Assembly: GCA_022559845.1 (NCBI GenBank)
Contig: JAHNEJ010002062.1
Location: 1 to 64,000, forward strand
From: Amorphophallus konjac
Lineage: Eukaryota > Streptophyta > Magnoliopsida > Alismatales > Araceae
Direction: 5' to 3'
Length of the DNA stretch: 64,000 bases
Notes under the pieces: generated by a model
Told to the model about the DNA's origin: nothing
Seen by the model: only the letters and a program-made list of their open reading frames with translations
The model's database searches: none
Program-made: the position numbers and the translations under genes
Shown: piece after piece, positions 45,301 to 56,500 of the stretch
Layout of the letters: each line of letters begins with the position of its first letter
Numbering within the stretch: the first letter of the stretch is position 1

Positions 45301-47202
45301 GAGGGGCACGCATCTCACGGCCACCACAAGGCCCACTAGGGGCTGTGGATTTGAAGTGTTGGGGATTAACCCAATTTATGTGCACTCACTGGCCTTCGGA
45401 GATCCATTACTGGAAAATGGACTCTTGCAGACCGAGCAAATTAGGATGAGAGGTCAGGGGAATGTTCCCCCTCCCCGGGTCACCGAATCTCAATAATGAA
45501 GTGACAAACGGCACGGTGGGAAAACTATGCGCAGTCAATAGATTAGAATTGATGCATGTAGGCATGCCTATATATATGCATATGAATATTGATATGTTAA
45601 CGAGATATCTGTCAGGCGATGCTTAGAAGACAACGACAAGGCACCTGGGGATGCCCTCATCTCCTCCTGTTCATGGTCGAGAATAGGAGGGGAAAGTAAG
45701 GGGATGGCCCGAGACGGGTCGGAGAAACGCACGTGTGTATGCACCTCCGGCGGTGAAACTTATGACATCCAGATGGAAGGAAAACCCCGGGGAGAAGGGG
45801 AGTAGTTGCTGTAGCCCAATGCGTAGCAGGGCATGATCGGCGCCGGGGCCGCAAATCCGGTGGACGCACATACAGACAGAAGAGGAAGCAAACGAGAGGG
45901 GTGACCACGGCGCCGGGCATGCCCACGTCCATTCGTTCTATGTACATCACCCTCCCCAGCGCCGGCACTATTGCACAGCACCGTTTCACCAGTCGCAAGA
46001 AGAAAATGCAATGAAAGAAAAGGAACAGTGCAGAGGAAGGATAAGAGCATTAGACCCCTCGGCTCGTTGACATATCCATTCATTCCATAAACGAAAGGAA
46101 CAAGAAAGAGCTAAACAGCCTATCATTCCGGTGCCGGCGTTGTCGCGCGGTCACCATTTTCATTAACAGAGAGGGAAGAAATTACAGAGGGGAGATGGAG
46201 AATCACAGAGACGGTGAGAAAAGGGGGGAAAATGGCTCATATCATCGCCCTCACCCCCTTCTCACTTACAGTGTATCAGAGAAGAAACTCAAACGGAGGG
46301 GGATCGACCGAGAAATCACGATGACCCACCTAAATAAACAAGGGAGCAGACAATCTTCTTCTCCGGCACCGGGAGGTTCGTGCAAGGCGGAGGACGGCAG
46401 CCGCAAGAGACCCTCAGAGGAAGCTTTTCTCTCAAGAAACCCTCCCCTTCGAAGCTCTGATTGGTGGAGGCTCTTCGGCAATCTCCCTCCTCTCTTTTTT
46501 TGCGAAGGCAGGCTATTATATAGCCTTGGTTAAATCGGCGCCCCAGAAAGGAGGGCGCGCCGTTTTGACGGCGCCGGGGATGCCCCAGTGGTGGCTTTAG
46601 CGCGCCGGATTGATGGCGCCGGGAAGCATTCCTCGAATGAAGAAATGGACGCGCCGTTTTTGATGGCGCCGTTTTAAGTGGCGCCGGTGACCCTTCACAC
46701 GCCGTTTTGACTTGTTTGCTCGGCGCGGGCCAACGGTGGGTCCGGGGATGGTTCTGGAAGTTTCCGTTGACTGTTCCTCTCGCCCTGGTCCTTGGAAAAC
46801 CTTGACGGGGCGTTGACGAAGCTCTCGGCATGATGACTGGCCTTAATCGGAACTTCGTGTGCGTTCGGCTCGAGCACGCGGGTCTTCCGCTCACATGGCC
46901 TTCGGTACAATAATTTGTGATGCCGGGCCGACTTCACTTGTATTTGTAGCTTTCTAGTTGCTTCTTCGGGGATGATCCCGAATACTCTCCCGAGCTCCCG
47001 GGTCTTGCCTTAGCGGCTGTTCATTGAAGCTGAGCATCTTTCATTTTCTTCTTTTCTATGGTCTCATCTTTTGTTCGGCTTCCGCCATTCTTTTTCTTCT
47101 TTTCTTTCTTTTCTTCTCTGTCGGCACAGGAGCACCTGATCAAAACTTAAGACCTACAGAAGCAGAAGTTAGGAAATGTTAGGAATATTTTCAGTGTCAA
47201 CA
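42372..47202 (-). repeat. Right (5') LTR of the 21-kb element
   Basis: 4831 bases, matching the left LTR nearly base for base up to about 46460. It then diverges strongly to about 46980, and is again virtually identical to the end. Differences elsewhere are few single bases, T-run lengths and minisatellite copy number. Confidence 0.95.
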
Positions 47203-47207
47203 GGATC

Positions 47208-49218
47208 ACTCGAACCCTACCTCGTAAAACGAGAAACCACTACTCTAGTGGTAGGAAAGTACCTCGGAAAGGAAAGCCCTGTACTCTACAGAACTAGACC
47301 CTACGGCACACAAACCGACACACGTGCCACGGTACGAGAAGACCGAAACTCAACGGTCGAACCGCCAAAACCCGAAGGTCGGAAACACACGACTGACAGT
47401 CTGACACTCCGTACTCGACAGGAGTACCACCCACTAGAAGCACAGTCGGTAGCGTCCCCTGACGTCTTACACCGCACCGCAGGTGAACCGCCTGACGTGG
47501 TAGGTCCTACCCGAGGCGCAGACACCGTACAAGTAACCACGAACAAGTAACTAGCTGGGGTCACGCCCGTCGACGTGGGTCCAACTGCCCCCAACCACGT
47601 GTGCACACACAGACCACGCGTCACTAGGTCTGGTCTTCTGACCGGTTTTCCCCCGTAGCCGGACTCTGGCTACCGACGAGGGGACTACGGTAACCGGTCC
47701 ACAAACCGTCTCGAAAGGTGGGTGCCCGTACACCACTCCCAGGTGAGACCAGCACCTCGTACTGGTGGGCTATGACTAGTGGAGGGTCACTGAAGGAGTA
47801 GACTCTCAAGTCAACGGAAAACGACGTCCGAGTCCGACAACGTGTGGGAATCACCCCACGCACTAGCTCCGTCAAACGGGGGCCACGGTCGGAGAAAAAC
47901 GGACGCACCGCCCACGGCCAAACTCATGACCAAGGCAAACGGAACCTCCGGACACCAAAGACACGGTCACGGAACTCCACGGGGTGTCCAGGACACACAC
48001 ACGGCCCAAGAGGAACACCCGTCAACAGGACAGAACGCGCTAGGACTCCCTAGCGCGACAGGGAAGATCGCGCTAGGGCCTCCTAGCGCGACAGGGAACA
48101 TCGCGCTAGGATCCCCTAGCGTGACAAGACAGGTCGCGCTAGGGCCTCCTAGCGCGACACAACAGATCGCGCTAGGGACCCCTAGCGCGACAAGGCAGGT
48201 CGCGCTAGGACCCCATAGCGCGACAGGAACCACCTCCTGTTCATCTTCTCTGATGAACGCGCCCCATCGGGGCAGCGCGACGAACAAGAACGCGCTACTG
48301 GAGTATAGCGCGTTCTCAGTCCGCGGCGGAAAACGGTAGAAACTCCAAAAAAACCAACCACGCCCCCATGCCTCCACAGGAGAGGGGGAAAATAAAGGGG
48401 AAGACCCCTGGGGACCCCTAGCATGATCCTAGGCCATCAAAACACGAAATCATGCATCAAATCCATAGATCGGGCGAGCTCTCCCCAAATCATGAAAAAA
48501 CCCTCAAAAGCTCAAACACGCCCCTCTCGGCCTCCCCGCGGCCTACAAATCACGGGAATGAACGGCAAGAGGCTAAGGAACGTCACCCTACCTCAATGGA
48601 GCGAATGCTCCGCCGAATCACCCACGAATCACGAAGAACGCTTTGGAAAACCCTCGTTCCTCAAGCTTCCCACGAGCACCGCACGTCCCCACGATCGCCT
48701 CACCGCCGCCCACGTCGCCGCGCCGTCGCCCCGCCGCTGTCAGCAGCCGGAGAGGAGCTAGCCGCGCTCGAACGGGAGGAAGAGAGGGAGAGAGGGAGGT
48801 CACGGTTGGGGAAGGAAGGAGGAAGAAGAAGAAGAAGAAAGAGAAGGTGGAAAAGAAAAAGAAAAGAAATAGGGTTAAATAGAAAATCCGATTTTTTGGA
48901 AAAATACCGAAAAATAGAAAAATACATTTCCGGAATCCTCGGAACGCACCGACCGCAACGGTACCACTCGTGCCCGGGTGAACCGCCCGGTTCGCCAGCA
49001 ACGAGCTTCCGAAGAAAAAGCCGAAACACACACCGGAAATCGAAAAACACACGCGGAAAAGTTGCGGAACGTCTCCGGGCCTTCGAAACGACTCCGGATC
49101 GCGCCGATCCGAACACAAAAGATGTCCGAAACGAACTTTCGGACACAATGGAGCTGGACACTCCGAAAACCAGATCCGGGACCCACGAAGAAGGATCCGA
49201 AAGGTCCGGGATATTACA
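47208..49218 (-). repeat. Right part of the probable solo LTR
   Basis: This segment continues the LTR that begins at 25597. It is moderately GC-rich with no recognisable protein. The open frame from 48978 onward runs by chance into the LINE's reverse transcriptase at 49224. The part near 48790-48880 is purine-rich. Confidence 0.75.
48025..48320. repeat. Tandem hairpin minisatellite, CGCGCTAGG...CCTAGCGCG
   Basis: Six or more units of about 36 bases carry TCGCGCTAGGGCCTCCTAGCGCGACA. Each unit is nearly self-complementary (CGCGCTAGG with CCTAGCGCG), so each can fold into its own hairpin. Two looser half-units (AACGCGCTACTGGAGTATAGCGCGTT) follow at about 48287-48314. Confidence 0.93.
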
Positions 49219-49223
49219 GGTAT

Positions 49224-51347
49224 GCTGGGCCCAGCCGCTGCCCTCAAATCTCTCACCTCCTGTTTGCAGATGATGCCCTTCTATTTAGTAAAGCTTGCAT
49301 AAACTCTGTCCGAAACTTATTAAAAGTGCTCCAGATTTATGAAACTTCCTCAGGGCAGCAAATTAATACCAGCAAAAGTGGATTCTTTTTGCACACAAAG
49401 ATCCAAAATTCGGTTGCCAATCGAATTCAGAGCTGCACTGGATTCTTCAGACACTCCTTTCCCCATAAATATTTGGGATGTCCTCTTATGATTGGCAGAA
49501 GGAAAAATGTTTTCTTTGCAGGAATAATAAGTTCAATCCAGAACAGAGTTGCAGGTTGGAAATCAAGCCTACTTTCCCAGGGAGCAAAACTGATTCTCAT
49601 CAAGCATGTCTTATCCTCCATACCCCTATACTCTCTATCCTCTTCCCCACTGCATGTAGGCACCCATGATCTTCTGGACAAGTCATTTGCCAACTTCTTT
49701 TGGGGCTCTTCTATACATGGAAAAAAAAAGCACTGGACTGCATGGCAAGCTATCTGCAAACCTATTTCTCAAGGAGGTCTTGGCATCATGTCATTAAGAG
49801 TTATGGACACTGCTTTGCGGGTAAAGATGCTGTGGAAGGGCTTATTTACCAATTCTCCGTGGGCCACTTTCTTCAGGGTAAAATACATCGGACAGCAGCA
49901 TATCAGTGAGGTCCAATTCAAGAATATGAATGGCTTCACCAGGAGGAGTTGGCTGAAGGCCAGAGACCTTATCTCCAAACACACAAAAGTGGTAGTTGGG
50001 AATGGCAGCAACACACATTTCTGGCTGGACAACTGGATTGGAAGCAGAAGTTTGGCAGAGTATGTTCCTAGATTGACCATACAGAATACCAACATTATTG
50101 TCAAGGATTTCTACACTCTCCGATCCAATGCAAATACCAATCTGCTGGATGGAAGAATCTCAGATTCAATCAAATCAGCTATTCACAGCTTTCAGCTCAA
50201 CCAGTATCCTGACTGCCCGGTCTGGAGTCTCTCCCACTTAGGCACTTGCACTGTGGCCTCCTCCTACTGTGAACTGTCTACAAATAATGCCAATCACCAT
50301 TCTTTTCCTTGGACCCGTCTTTGGTCTAGTTGGCTACCAATAAAAATTTCTATCCATCTCTGGAAGACTGCCCGCAATGCACTCCCCACTGATAGAAATA
50401 TTCAAAGGATGGGTGTACAAATGTGCTCGAAATGTCACTGCTGTAAAACTCAGTGTGAGGAAACAACTAGTCACCTATTTATTCATAGCGATCTGGCCAA
50501 ACATATTTGGTCATACTTCCGGAGCTATGGACTGAAGATCAACACTAACTCAGTGAGCTATTTCATACATCATAATGCAGGAAATATCTAGTTGAAATCT
50601 ACCCACGGACTATTCCTTCTTGCAGCTATTGGCTATGGAATTTGGGAAATCTGGAAAGCGAGGAATGCATCGAAGTATGAAGGAAAGAGCATCTCCAAGA
50701 TCAGACTGCTCCACCACATAAAAGCTCAAGTAAAGCACACGTGTGACACTGCAAACCTCAAGGAGCTTGACAATGTCAAAAGAATCATCTTGCGGGACTT
50801 TGGCATCGACAGTCGAAAACATTATAAACTGCAGATCAAGATAGTCACCTGGGTCCACCCGACCCCTCACTCACTCAAGTTAAACACCGATGGTGCCTGC
50901 CAAGCAAATGGAGACTCAGGAGGCGGTGGGGCCATAAGGGATCATAATGGCACTATCTTACTTGCTTTCTCACATTACTATGGTAAAGCAAACAGTCTCG
51001 CAGCTGAGGCTCGAGCTCTCCTCGATGGCATCAAATACTACCGTACAACTGATGTCAAGCCAATCCAGATTGATGTTGATTCCAAAATCTTAGTCCAAAT
51101 CATCAAAAAAGAAATTCCATGCCCATGGTCCATTCTTCATTATATAAGGGAGATTTGGAGACTCCTCACCATACAAGATTCAATAGTTCACATTTACAGA
51201 GAAGGAAACAAGGTTGCTGACTCTCTAGCCTCTTTGGCTTGCTCCACTCATTATACTGATTTTTTCTCTTACGATGAGCTTCCTAATTCTATAAAGGGAG
51301 TAGCTCGCCTGGATAAACTGGGTATGCCCAGTATCCGCTTAATGTAA
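49224..51347 (+). pseudogene. LINE ORF2, second part: reverse transcriptase end, zf-RVT and RNase H
   Basis: It resumes with HLLFADDALLF, the catalytic box of the reverse transcriptase, then GCPLMIGRRK and the thumb region. The zf-RVT-like segment (WSLSHLGTCTVASSYCEL, PWTRLWSSWLPIKISIHLW, CSKCHCCKTQCEETTSHLF) ends at a TAG at 50589-50591. The RNase H domain follows in the same frame (50592-51347): LNTDGACQANGDSGGGGAIRD, EARALLDGIKYY, DVDSKILVQI, HIYREGNKVADSLASLA, ending at a natural stop. Apart from the TAG this half is open. Confidence 0.92.
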
Positions 51348-51487
51348 TTGTATTATTTCCCCCATTAAATAAAATTCACCTCCTAATGTCTGAATGGTGG
51401 AGTGGCTTGCTCTTTACCTCTGGTAAACGGGTGCACTCTCCCATCCAGCACTAGGTAAGGTTTCTTGATAAAAAAAAAGACGGCTCT

Positions 51488-51835
51488 GGGTCACTAGGGC
51501 ACCGAAGGGGAGGAAGGGTGCGAGATGGTGGTGCTCGAGGGTTGGGAGAGGGGAAGGGGGCCGTCGACGGTGAGGGTGTGAGGGAGAGAGGGCGCTAGGG
51601 TGGGAGAGCAATTGGGGGTGGGGGGGGCTACCAATGGTGAGGGAGTGGGGGAAAAAGAAGGTCATCAGGGTAGAAGAACAATTGGAGATGGGGGGAGAGA
51701 GTAGCTTGGGGGGGGGGGGGGCACCGACGGTGAGGGGGTAGGGGAGAGGGAGGACCGTCAAGGTGGGAGAGCAATTGGTAGGAACGTTGGGGGTGAGGGG
51801 TTGGGGGAGAGGTTGCAAGTGACACTCTTCTCTCT
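51488..51835. other. G-rich sequence right of the LINE
   Basis: G-rich repeats with GGTGGGAGAGCAATTGG-like units and a run of 12 or more G at about 51709-51721. It is the counterpart of 21441-22018, part of the element or locus that received the LINE. No coding region is recognised. Confidence 0.45.
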
Positions 51836-52080
51836 CTCTCTCTCCCTAAGTCGTGATATTTTGGATATTTCACGTACCTTAATAATTTTCGTGAGATATT
51901 TCACATAATATTCACCCCTCATCGACGGCTCTAGAATCGTAAGAATATAATTACAATGATTCTAGATAAATTAAAGTTATTTTTTATATCAATATATTTA
52001 AATGAGAGGTTTATTTGACATAATCACTATTTATAAGGATATTTATGTAAAAAATTTGATGAAATATTCTTCAAATCAAT
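51836..52080. repeat. Right arm of the long inverted repeat
   Basis: The sequence TTTATTTGACATAATCACTA with its surroundings (about 52000-52045) is the reverse complement of 21228-21275, and weaker similarity continues to the CT-rich tract. Paired with the left arm it bounds about 1.4 kb of older sequence, if later insertions are removed. Confidence 0.6.
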
Positions 52081-52276
52081 TATGATTTGAGTTGATTTCT
52101 TAAAAATTAAAATTGAACCAAAGTAATTTTTTAATAGGATTCACCTAAATTACAATTTTTAAAATTTTAACTCGAATCAAACTTAAATTTAGTGATTCGA
52201 TTTGGATTGTAGGTTGAACCCGGATACTGCTCAACCCTAACAAACAAGATCCAGATGATCATCACATAACACACCC

Positions 52277-53264
52277 ATCCACTAGGGGACTAAAAGAACG
52301 CAATAAGAACAGGCGAAGAGGCAGAGAATAGCGGTGGTGTTCAGGAACGGCCTGGGCAGGATGCGCTCCATGGTGACTCTCGGAGGGTGACCGGGATGTT
52401 CTCCTCCCTGGCGAAGGCCAGCAGTCGGCGGCGCTGTGCCTCCTGCCGGTGTTGTCGGAGGTGGAGGCGCCGATCTTTGTACCCACGGCGTGGTGAACGG
52501 TGAAGTCGTTGTAGGGGGTGACATTAGCCTCGTGAAGGCCGTCTCTAGTGGCAGTCTGTCAGTCCCGGATAACCGGCCGGAAGGCCACCGCCGTCTCCAC
52601 CCACTCGTAGGACTAGTTCTCCAGCTCCATGTCCCACCTGATGGCCCCGCCGCCGCCGCCCTCCTGGAAGAAACCCGGGTCGCCGCGGGTATAGAAGCTA
52701 GCATTGATGGCGCTGCTGCCGCCCAGGACCCTCCCTCTGGCGTTGGGGACGCCGTCCTCGGAGACGAAGGCCTGGGAGGGGGAGTGGTAGGTGTCGGTCT
52801 CCACGAGGGTCCAGAGGAACCCTTCTTGACTCATGAGGCTGGGGAACTCCTGCGGCGTCCCTCCCCTCTCAAGAAGCAGCACGTACTTCTCGGAGAGGGT
52901 GGCGGCGAGTGGGCATCCCGCCAGTCTCGCCGCCCACGACGATGAAGTCGTACTCCCCTTCCGGCGGGAGTAGGGAGGCATTAAACGAGGACCGCGAGTA
53001 GCTCGTCCGTGCGAGAATCAAAGCTATTGCTGACCAGAGCAGGGAGAGGCCATTTTTGAACGTGGGAAGAACATGGAAGAATGGAGGCTGCGAGTTGCGA
53101 CCTTGCTCCAAGGGGAACTCGGTGAGGAAAAGCAGCAAGCAAGACGCAGAGGAGATAGAGAAGACCACCGGAAGCTGCCATTTTTTTTGGGCGGGAGATG
53201 GAAGAGGAGTTTCAGAGGGAGGTGGAGGGATAGGGGTTGGGAGGGTGAAGGAGATGCCCGCCAT
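52277..53264 (-). pseudogene. GMC oxidoreductase (HOTHEAD/mandelonitrile-lyase-like), N-terminal piece
   Basis: The minus strand from the ATG at 53264 encodes a hydrophobic N-terminal segment (VVFSISSASCLLLFL), consistent with a secretion signal. After it comes the FAD-binding start YDFIVVGGETGG (family G-x-G-x-x-G type). One extra base near 52916 shifts the frame; the sequence resumes with CPLAATLSEKYVLLLERGG and GRVLGGSSAINASFYTRG (GMC signature 1). A TAG at 52613-52615 replaces a Gln codon, and further frame changes follow near 52430. The remaining parts lie at 14927-15668 and 8271-8529. These enzymes act on cuticular or cyanogenic substrates; the substrate here is unknown. The gene is dead. 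Confidence 0.88.
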
Positions 53265-53573
53265 GCTGCTGCGGACCAGAGCAGAGAGCGGGCCATTTTT
53301 TAAGGTGGGAAGAACACCTGCAATTGGCGGGGATCTGGTTGACGTCCGCTGCGCATTAGTGTCATTCGGTAGACCTATCAAAGTAAGCCACGTGGCGTAA
53401 GGTGAGTTCAATTTACTCAACGGTCGAGATTTGATCAGAATCTTCAACTTAGAGGTTTACTCCCGACGCAGAGGGTTACGAGGGTCTATCAGTTGGACGG
53501 CAAAGATGAAGTTTAGAAAGCCTCCCACAAAACGTCAGGGGAGGAGTCAGAAGTTCGCGGTTGGCCGGGAGAG
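53265..53573. promoter_or_regulatory. Divergent promoter between the GMC pseudogene and NOL12
   Basis: The two start codons are head to head, 309 bases apart. The intervening DNA must hold the promoters and 5' UTRs of both. No clear TATA box is seen. NOL12-type genes are housekeeping, so a shared open promoter is plausible. Confidence 0.55.
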
Positions 53574-56500
53574 ATGGAGGCGGACGAGGGGGAGGAGTGG
53601 GGGGAGGGCGCGGCGGCGCAGGGGCTGATCCCTATCGCTCCCGCCGCCAGGGGCCGGCACGTCAAAAAGAGGGCCCTGAAGAACAAGGGGCTCACCGTGG
53701 GGTTCGACGAGAAGGATCTGAGGTTTGTCATCTACAATCCCAATGTTTCTCTTGTGCATGATCTTTAGAGAACTCGGCGGTCTCTGCTTGATATGTGTGT
53801 GTATGTTTGTGTCTGTTGTAATTTGGATTTGATAACATCAGGGATTTCGTTACTGGTTTCCATAAGAGGAAGAAAAAGAGGAGGAAGATTGCGCAGAAGC
53901 AGCTGCAAGAGAAGGAGCGGTTCCAGCGTATTGAAGCCCGCAAAAAGGTATTCTTTTTCCTAGCATGCTGGATTTGACGAAGGTGCAGTACTGCAGTTCG
54001 TGAGAATTTCCTCACAATCTTCTTTTGAATTTATTCTGATGGGAAGTCATGTTTCTATGCCGTCTCTACTGTTTCTGGTGTTCAGGAGAACTTGTTACTT
54101 TGGACTTTGGAGGACCATCTGCCGTCCAAAGTTAACTAGGACATTAGCTTCACCATGTGTGTGCTTTTTTTCCCCTTTCTTTTTATCTTTTTGGTGAAGG
54201 GTGGTGATGGTTGGTGTTGGTTTGTTAATGCCATGTAGGCAGCTAGTTTTCCACGACAAACGGTTAAATTTTGGGCTTTCTACTTTGGCCATTGCACAAT
54301 TAACTTTCTAGAGTGTACATGCTAACTGATATCAATTTTTAGCTGCTAGGTACCATGTACTCCATGTCTGGAAGCTAACAGTCTAAATTCATTCCCATGG
54401 TGTACATTTTTATGGCACATGTGCTTTAAGGTGGTGTCCTAAAACTTGATGGTGGTGAACTTTCATGACGTTTTCCTCTATAACCTCTGTGCTTTGAAGA
54501 CCTTGTGAGGTGGCTTTTGTCCTCCGGAGATGGGTCAGAGGGCATGCTCTCTTGCATGCCCTCGTTCTGATGGGCCACTTTGATAACAGGTTAGGATAAG
54601 GTAACGGGGGTGGATCCCGGTTAGCTTATCTTTGGGTTGGAGCAATTATTAGTTTGGTAACTTATCCTAACCAAGGTCGGGTAAGGTATTCCTGTGAGAG
54701 AGTGGAATGAGTTAACTTTGGGTTAAGGGCCTTAACCCTAACTAACCCCGGTTACGGTAACCTTACTACCAAACTAGAATAGGGGTGGATAGGCAGAATA
54801 ACTCACCCTAACTGACCCTTATTCCGTTATCAAAGCGATAAAGCCCAGAGGACAATCGGTGTACATATTTCCCCTTTGTAGAATGTTCACTGAGAAGTGG
54901 GGGTTGTGCGATGATTTGTAAGATGCGAACATGAGTATTAAGTATCGACACAGACGTGTGTCAGACAGGGCATAATTTTAAAAATAGGACATGAGGACAC
55001 ACGAACAGTATAATGTTATAATTATATAATCTTATTTATTATATAAAAATAGCTAAAAATGTATTTAAGATTAAATGATATAAAATATTGATTGCTCATG
55101 TCAATGATGGAAACATATTTTAGAGAGTAATGTTATAGTGTCATGCTTTTTACTACTAATTTTGCCACTCAGTTGACTTTCAAAAAAAAAATTACCACTC
55201 AGTTCAGTTGTCTGATCACAAGGTAAGACGGCTGAGTGTACTAACTTAAGTTCAGTGCTCCCAAATTTGAGAGCACCCAGTTCAGTTGTCTGATCACAAG
55301 ATTAGACGGCTGAGTGGAATAACCTAAGTGCTCCCAAATTTGAGAGCACCGAATTTAAATCCACTTTTTTGCTGTCTTATTTTTAAATTGGATGTTTGGA
55401 CAAGATTATGATAAAGAGCCTGATAAATGTGTAATACTGTAGTTTTCCTCTATTTCAAATAAAAGACTTCAGGTGATAATTTATTTATAAAAATGCAACT
55501 TAGCATGCTCCGCAATTTTTACCCCATTGTCATCTCATCTGCTGCAGAAGGGAAAAAAAAAAAGCTTGGACTTTTTTGACAGCCGCATGCATGATGTCCT
55601 CATGGGAAAATTTTCATCCTTTTCTTCTGGTTATTTCCTCCCTGAGGACGACCATGGTGTGAACTTTGCCATGTCAACTCGTGTCGACACAGCTCCAAAA
55701 CAGCTCCTCACATGCCCCTCTAATCCATGGGTTGTGATATCTAACCTGCCCAGGGTTGGTGAACATGCAATGGGGTCGTGCACCTGCCTATTCTTCCTAG
55801 TGTGAATATTTAGCTCCCCCAATCTGCCTCTTGCTGTGCCTCCATAGTTTTGTCAAACCATTTACCTCTTACAAGGAACAGGACTTTAAGATGGATATAT
55901 ACATATTAAACTGCAGGCTCTTGTGAAATTTGGGAACAACACTCTCGAATGTATGTCCCTTGAATGAACCTGACATTAGTGCGCTATGCATTCTAGATGT
56001 AAATTTGTTCGCAAAAGACAGATAGGCTGTAATTACAAACATCCTTGTCCGAGGAAAAAAATGTGAACATCATTTCCTTTCTTTCGTGTATCCATTATCG
56101 TCACTTGGAAGGACAGAATAATTTTTTTGTGCGCCTGTTTCAGAGGAAACTAGGGAGAGAATTAGCTCTGTACGGGGGAGCATTACCGGCAGAAGAATCT
56201 CCAGAGACTGCTTCAGGAGATGAAGAAGATGGGGATGATCTTGAACATGATGGCCTTGGCAAAACTCAATCAGTTTCTGGTAATTCTGCTGCAAATAAAG
56301 CTATCTTTTAGTTGGATCGTAGAGTAACTTCCAGTTTCTGTTTCAAAGGCAAAGGTTTCAATTTTGCAACCTCATTGTGCCTCCATCTTGAGGTTGTGGA
56401 TCAGTCCCTATTTGAATGCCCTGCCTATAGGGAACAACTGGACGTTTATAGAGATTTGAAGAACTGATATGCAAACGCCTTCAGGCAACTCATCCTTGAG

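Larger units (their letters stand above)
26006..47202 (-). mobile_element. 21-kb non-autonomous LTR retrotransposon with a double-Gag ORF
   Basis: Two long LTRs (26006-30819, 4814 bp; 42372-47202, 4831 bp) enclose 11.55 kb. The target duplication GGATC is exact (26001-26005 and 47203-47207). A primer-binding-site-like segment lies beside the right LTR and a polypurine tract beside the left one, so it reads on the minus strand. The only long ORF encodes a Gag-like protein; no protease, reverse transcriptase, RNase H or integrase can be recognised. About 5 kb of the interior is tandem arrays. It must rely on another element's enzymes. The nearly identical LTRs point to a recent insertion, the youngest in this nest. 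Confidence 0.92.
25597..49218 (-). mobile_element. Probable solo LTR of a Tekay/Del-like Ty3 element, itself interrupted
   Basis: The ends are TGTAACGACCCG (left) and ATATTACA (right); on the minus strand it runs TGTAATATCCCGG...GGTCGTTACA. A perfect 5-bp duplication, GGTAT, lies at 25592-25596 and 49219-49223. Without the nested element it measures about 2.4 kb and encodes nothing, so a solo LTR left by recombination is the simplest reading. The end sequence and the CCTACTGAGTC-type motif near 25990-26000 (minus strand) recall Tekay/Del chromovirus LTRs. That lineage call is inference. Confidence 0.82.
22030..51478 (+). mobile_element. Almost full-length L1-type LINE, split by nested LTR elements
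   Basis: Removing the DNA from 25597 to 49223 leaves about 5.8 kb: a short 5' UTR, ORF1, ORF2 and a 3' tail ending in an A run. The target duplication GACGGCTCT occurs at 22021-22029 and 51479-51487. ORF2 breaks off inside the reverse transcriptase at 25596 and resumes at 49224, just before the FADD box, in the same frame. The 3' tail matches the shorter LINE at 8794-9792. Three in-frame stops in ORF2 make this copy inactive, but it is otherwise well preserved. Confidence 0.93.
18249..52238. mobile_element. Possible hAT-type insertion whose ends bound the 34-kb block
   Basis: The left end reads AGGGTGAGCA and the right end, complemented, AGGGTTGAGCA. Both are followed by AT-rich sequence with repeats of an AAACCAAACC or AACC type, a pattern seen in hAT-type non-autonomous elements. 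The flanks AACAGGAA and AACAAACA share five of eight bases, so a duplication is possible but not proven. No transposase was found. Alternatively, host or other transposon DNA was inserted here in several steps. Confidence 0.4.
15669..52271 (-). mobile_element. Small LTR element with captured V-PPase fragment, split by later insertions
   Basis: Two LTR copies start TGATGAGGATCAAA (plus strand). The left LTR is 15669-16100; the right is 17833-18248, continuing at about 52239-52271. A polypurine tract follows the left LTR and a primer-binding site precedes the right one, so it reads on the minus strand. The element's own length is about 2.6 kb; the remaining 34 kb (18249-52238) was inserted into its right LTR. 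Flanks CACCA (15664-15668) and CACCC (52272-52276) are a probable 5-bp target duplication with one mismatch. It lies within the GMC gene, probably in an intron. It encodes no polymerase and is non-autonomous. Confidence 0.75.
53948..56143 (+). other. Intron 2 of NOL12, containing repeats
   Basis: A 2.2-kb AT-rich intron. It contains a probable MITE at about 54568-54847 and a tandem duplication at about 55200-55350. The rest has no recognisable gene. Confidence 0.75.

Noticed and set aside
48978..50591. A 537-codon open frame starting in the LTR
   Set aside because: Its first 80 codons lie in solo-LTR sequence and only happen to be in frame with the LINE reverse transcriptase, which truly resumes at 49224.
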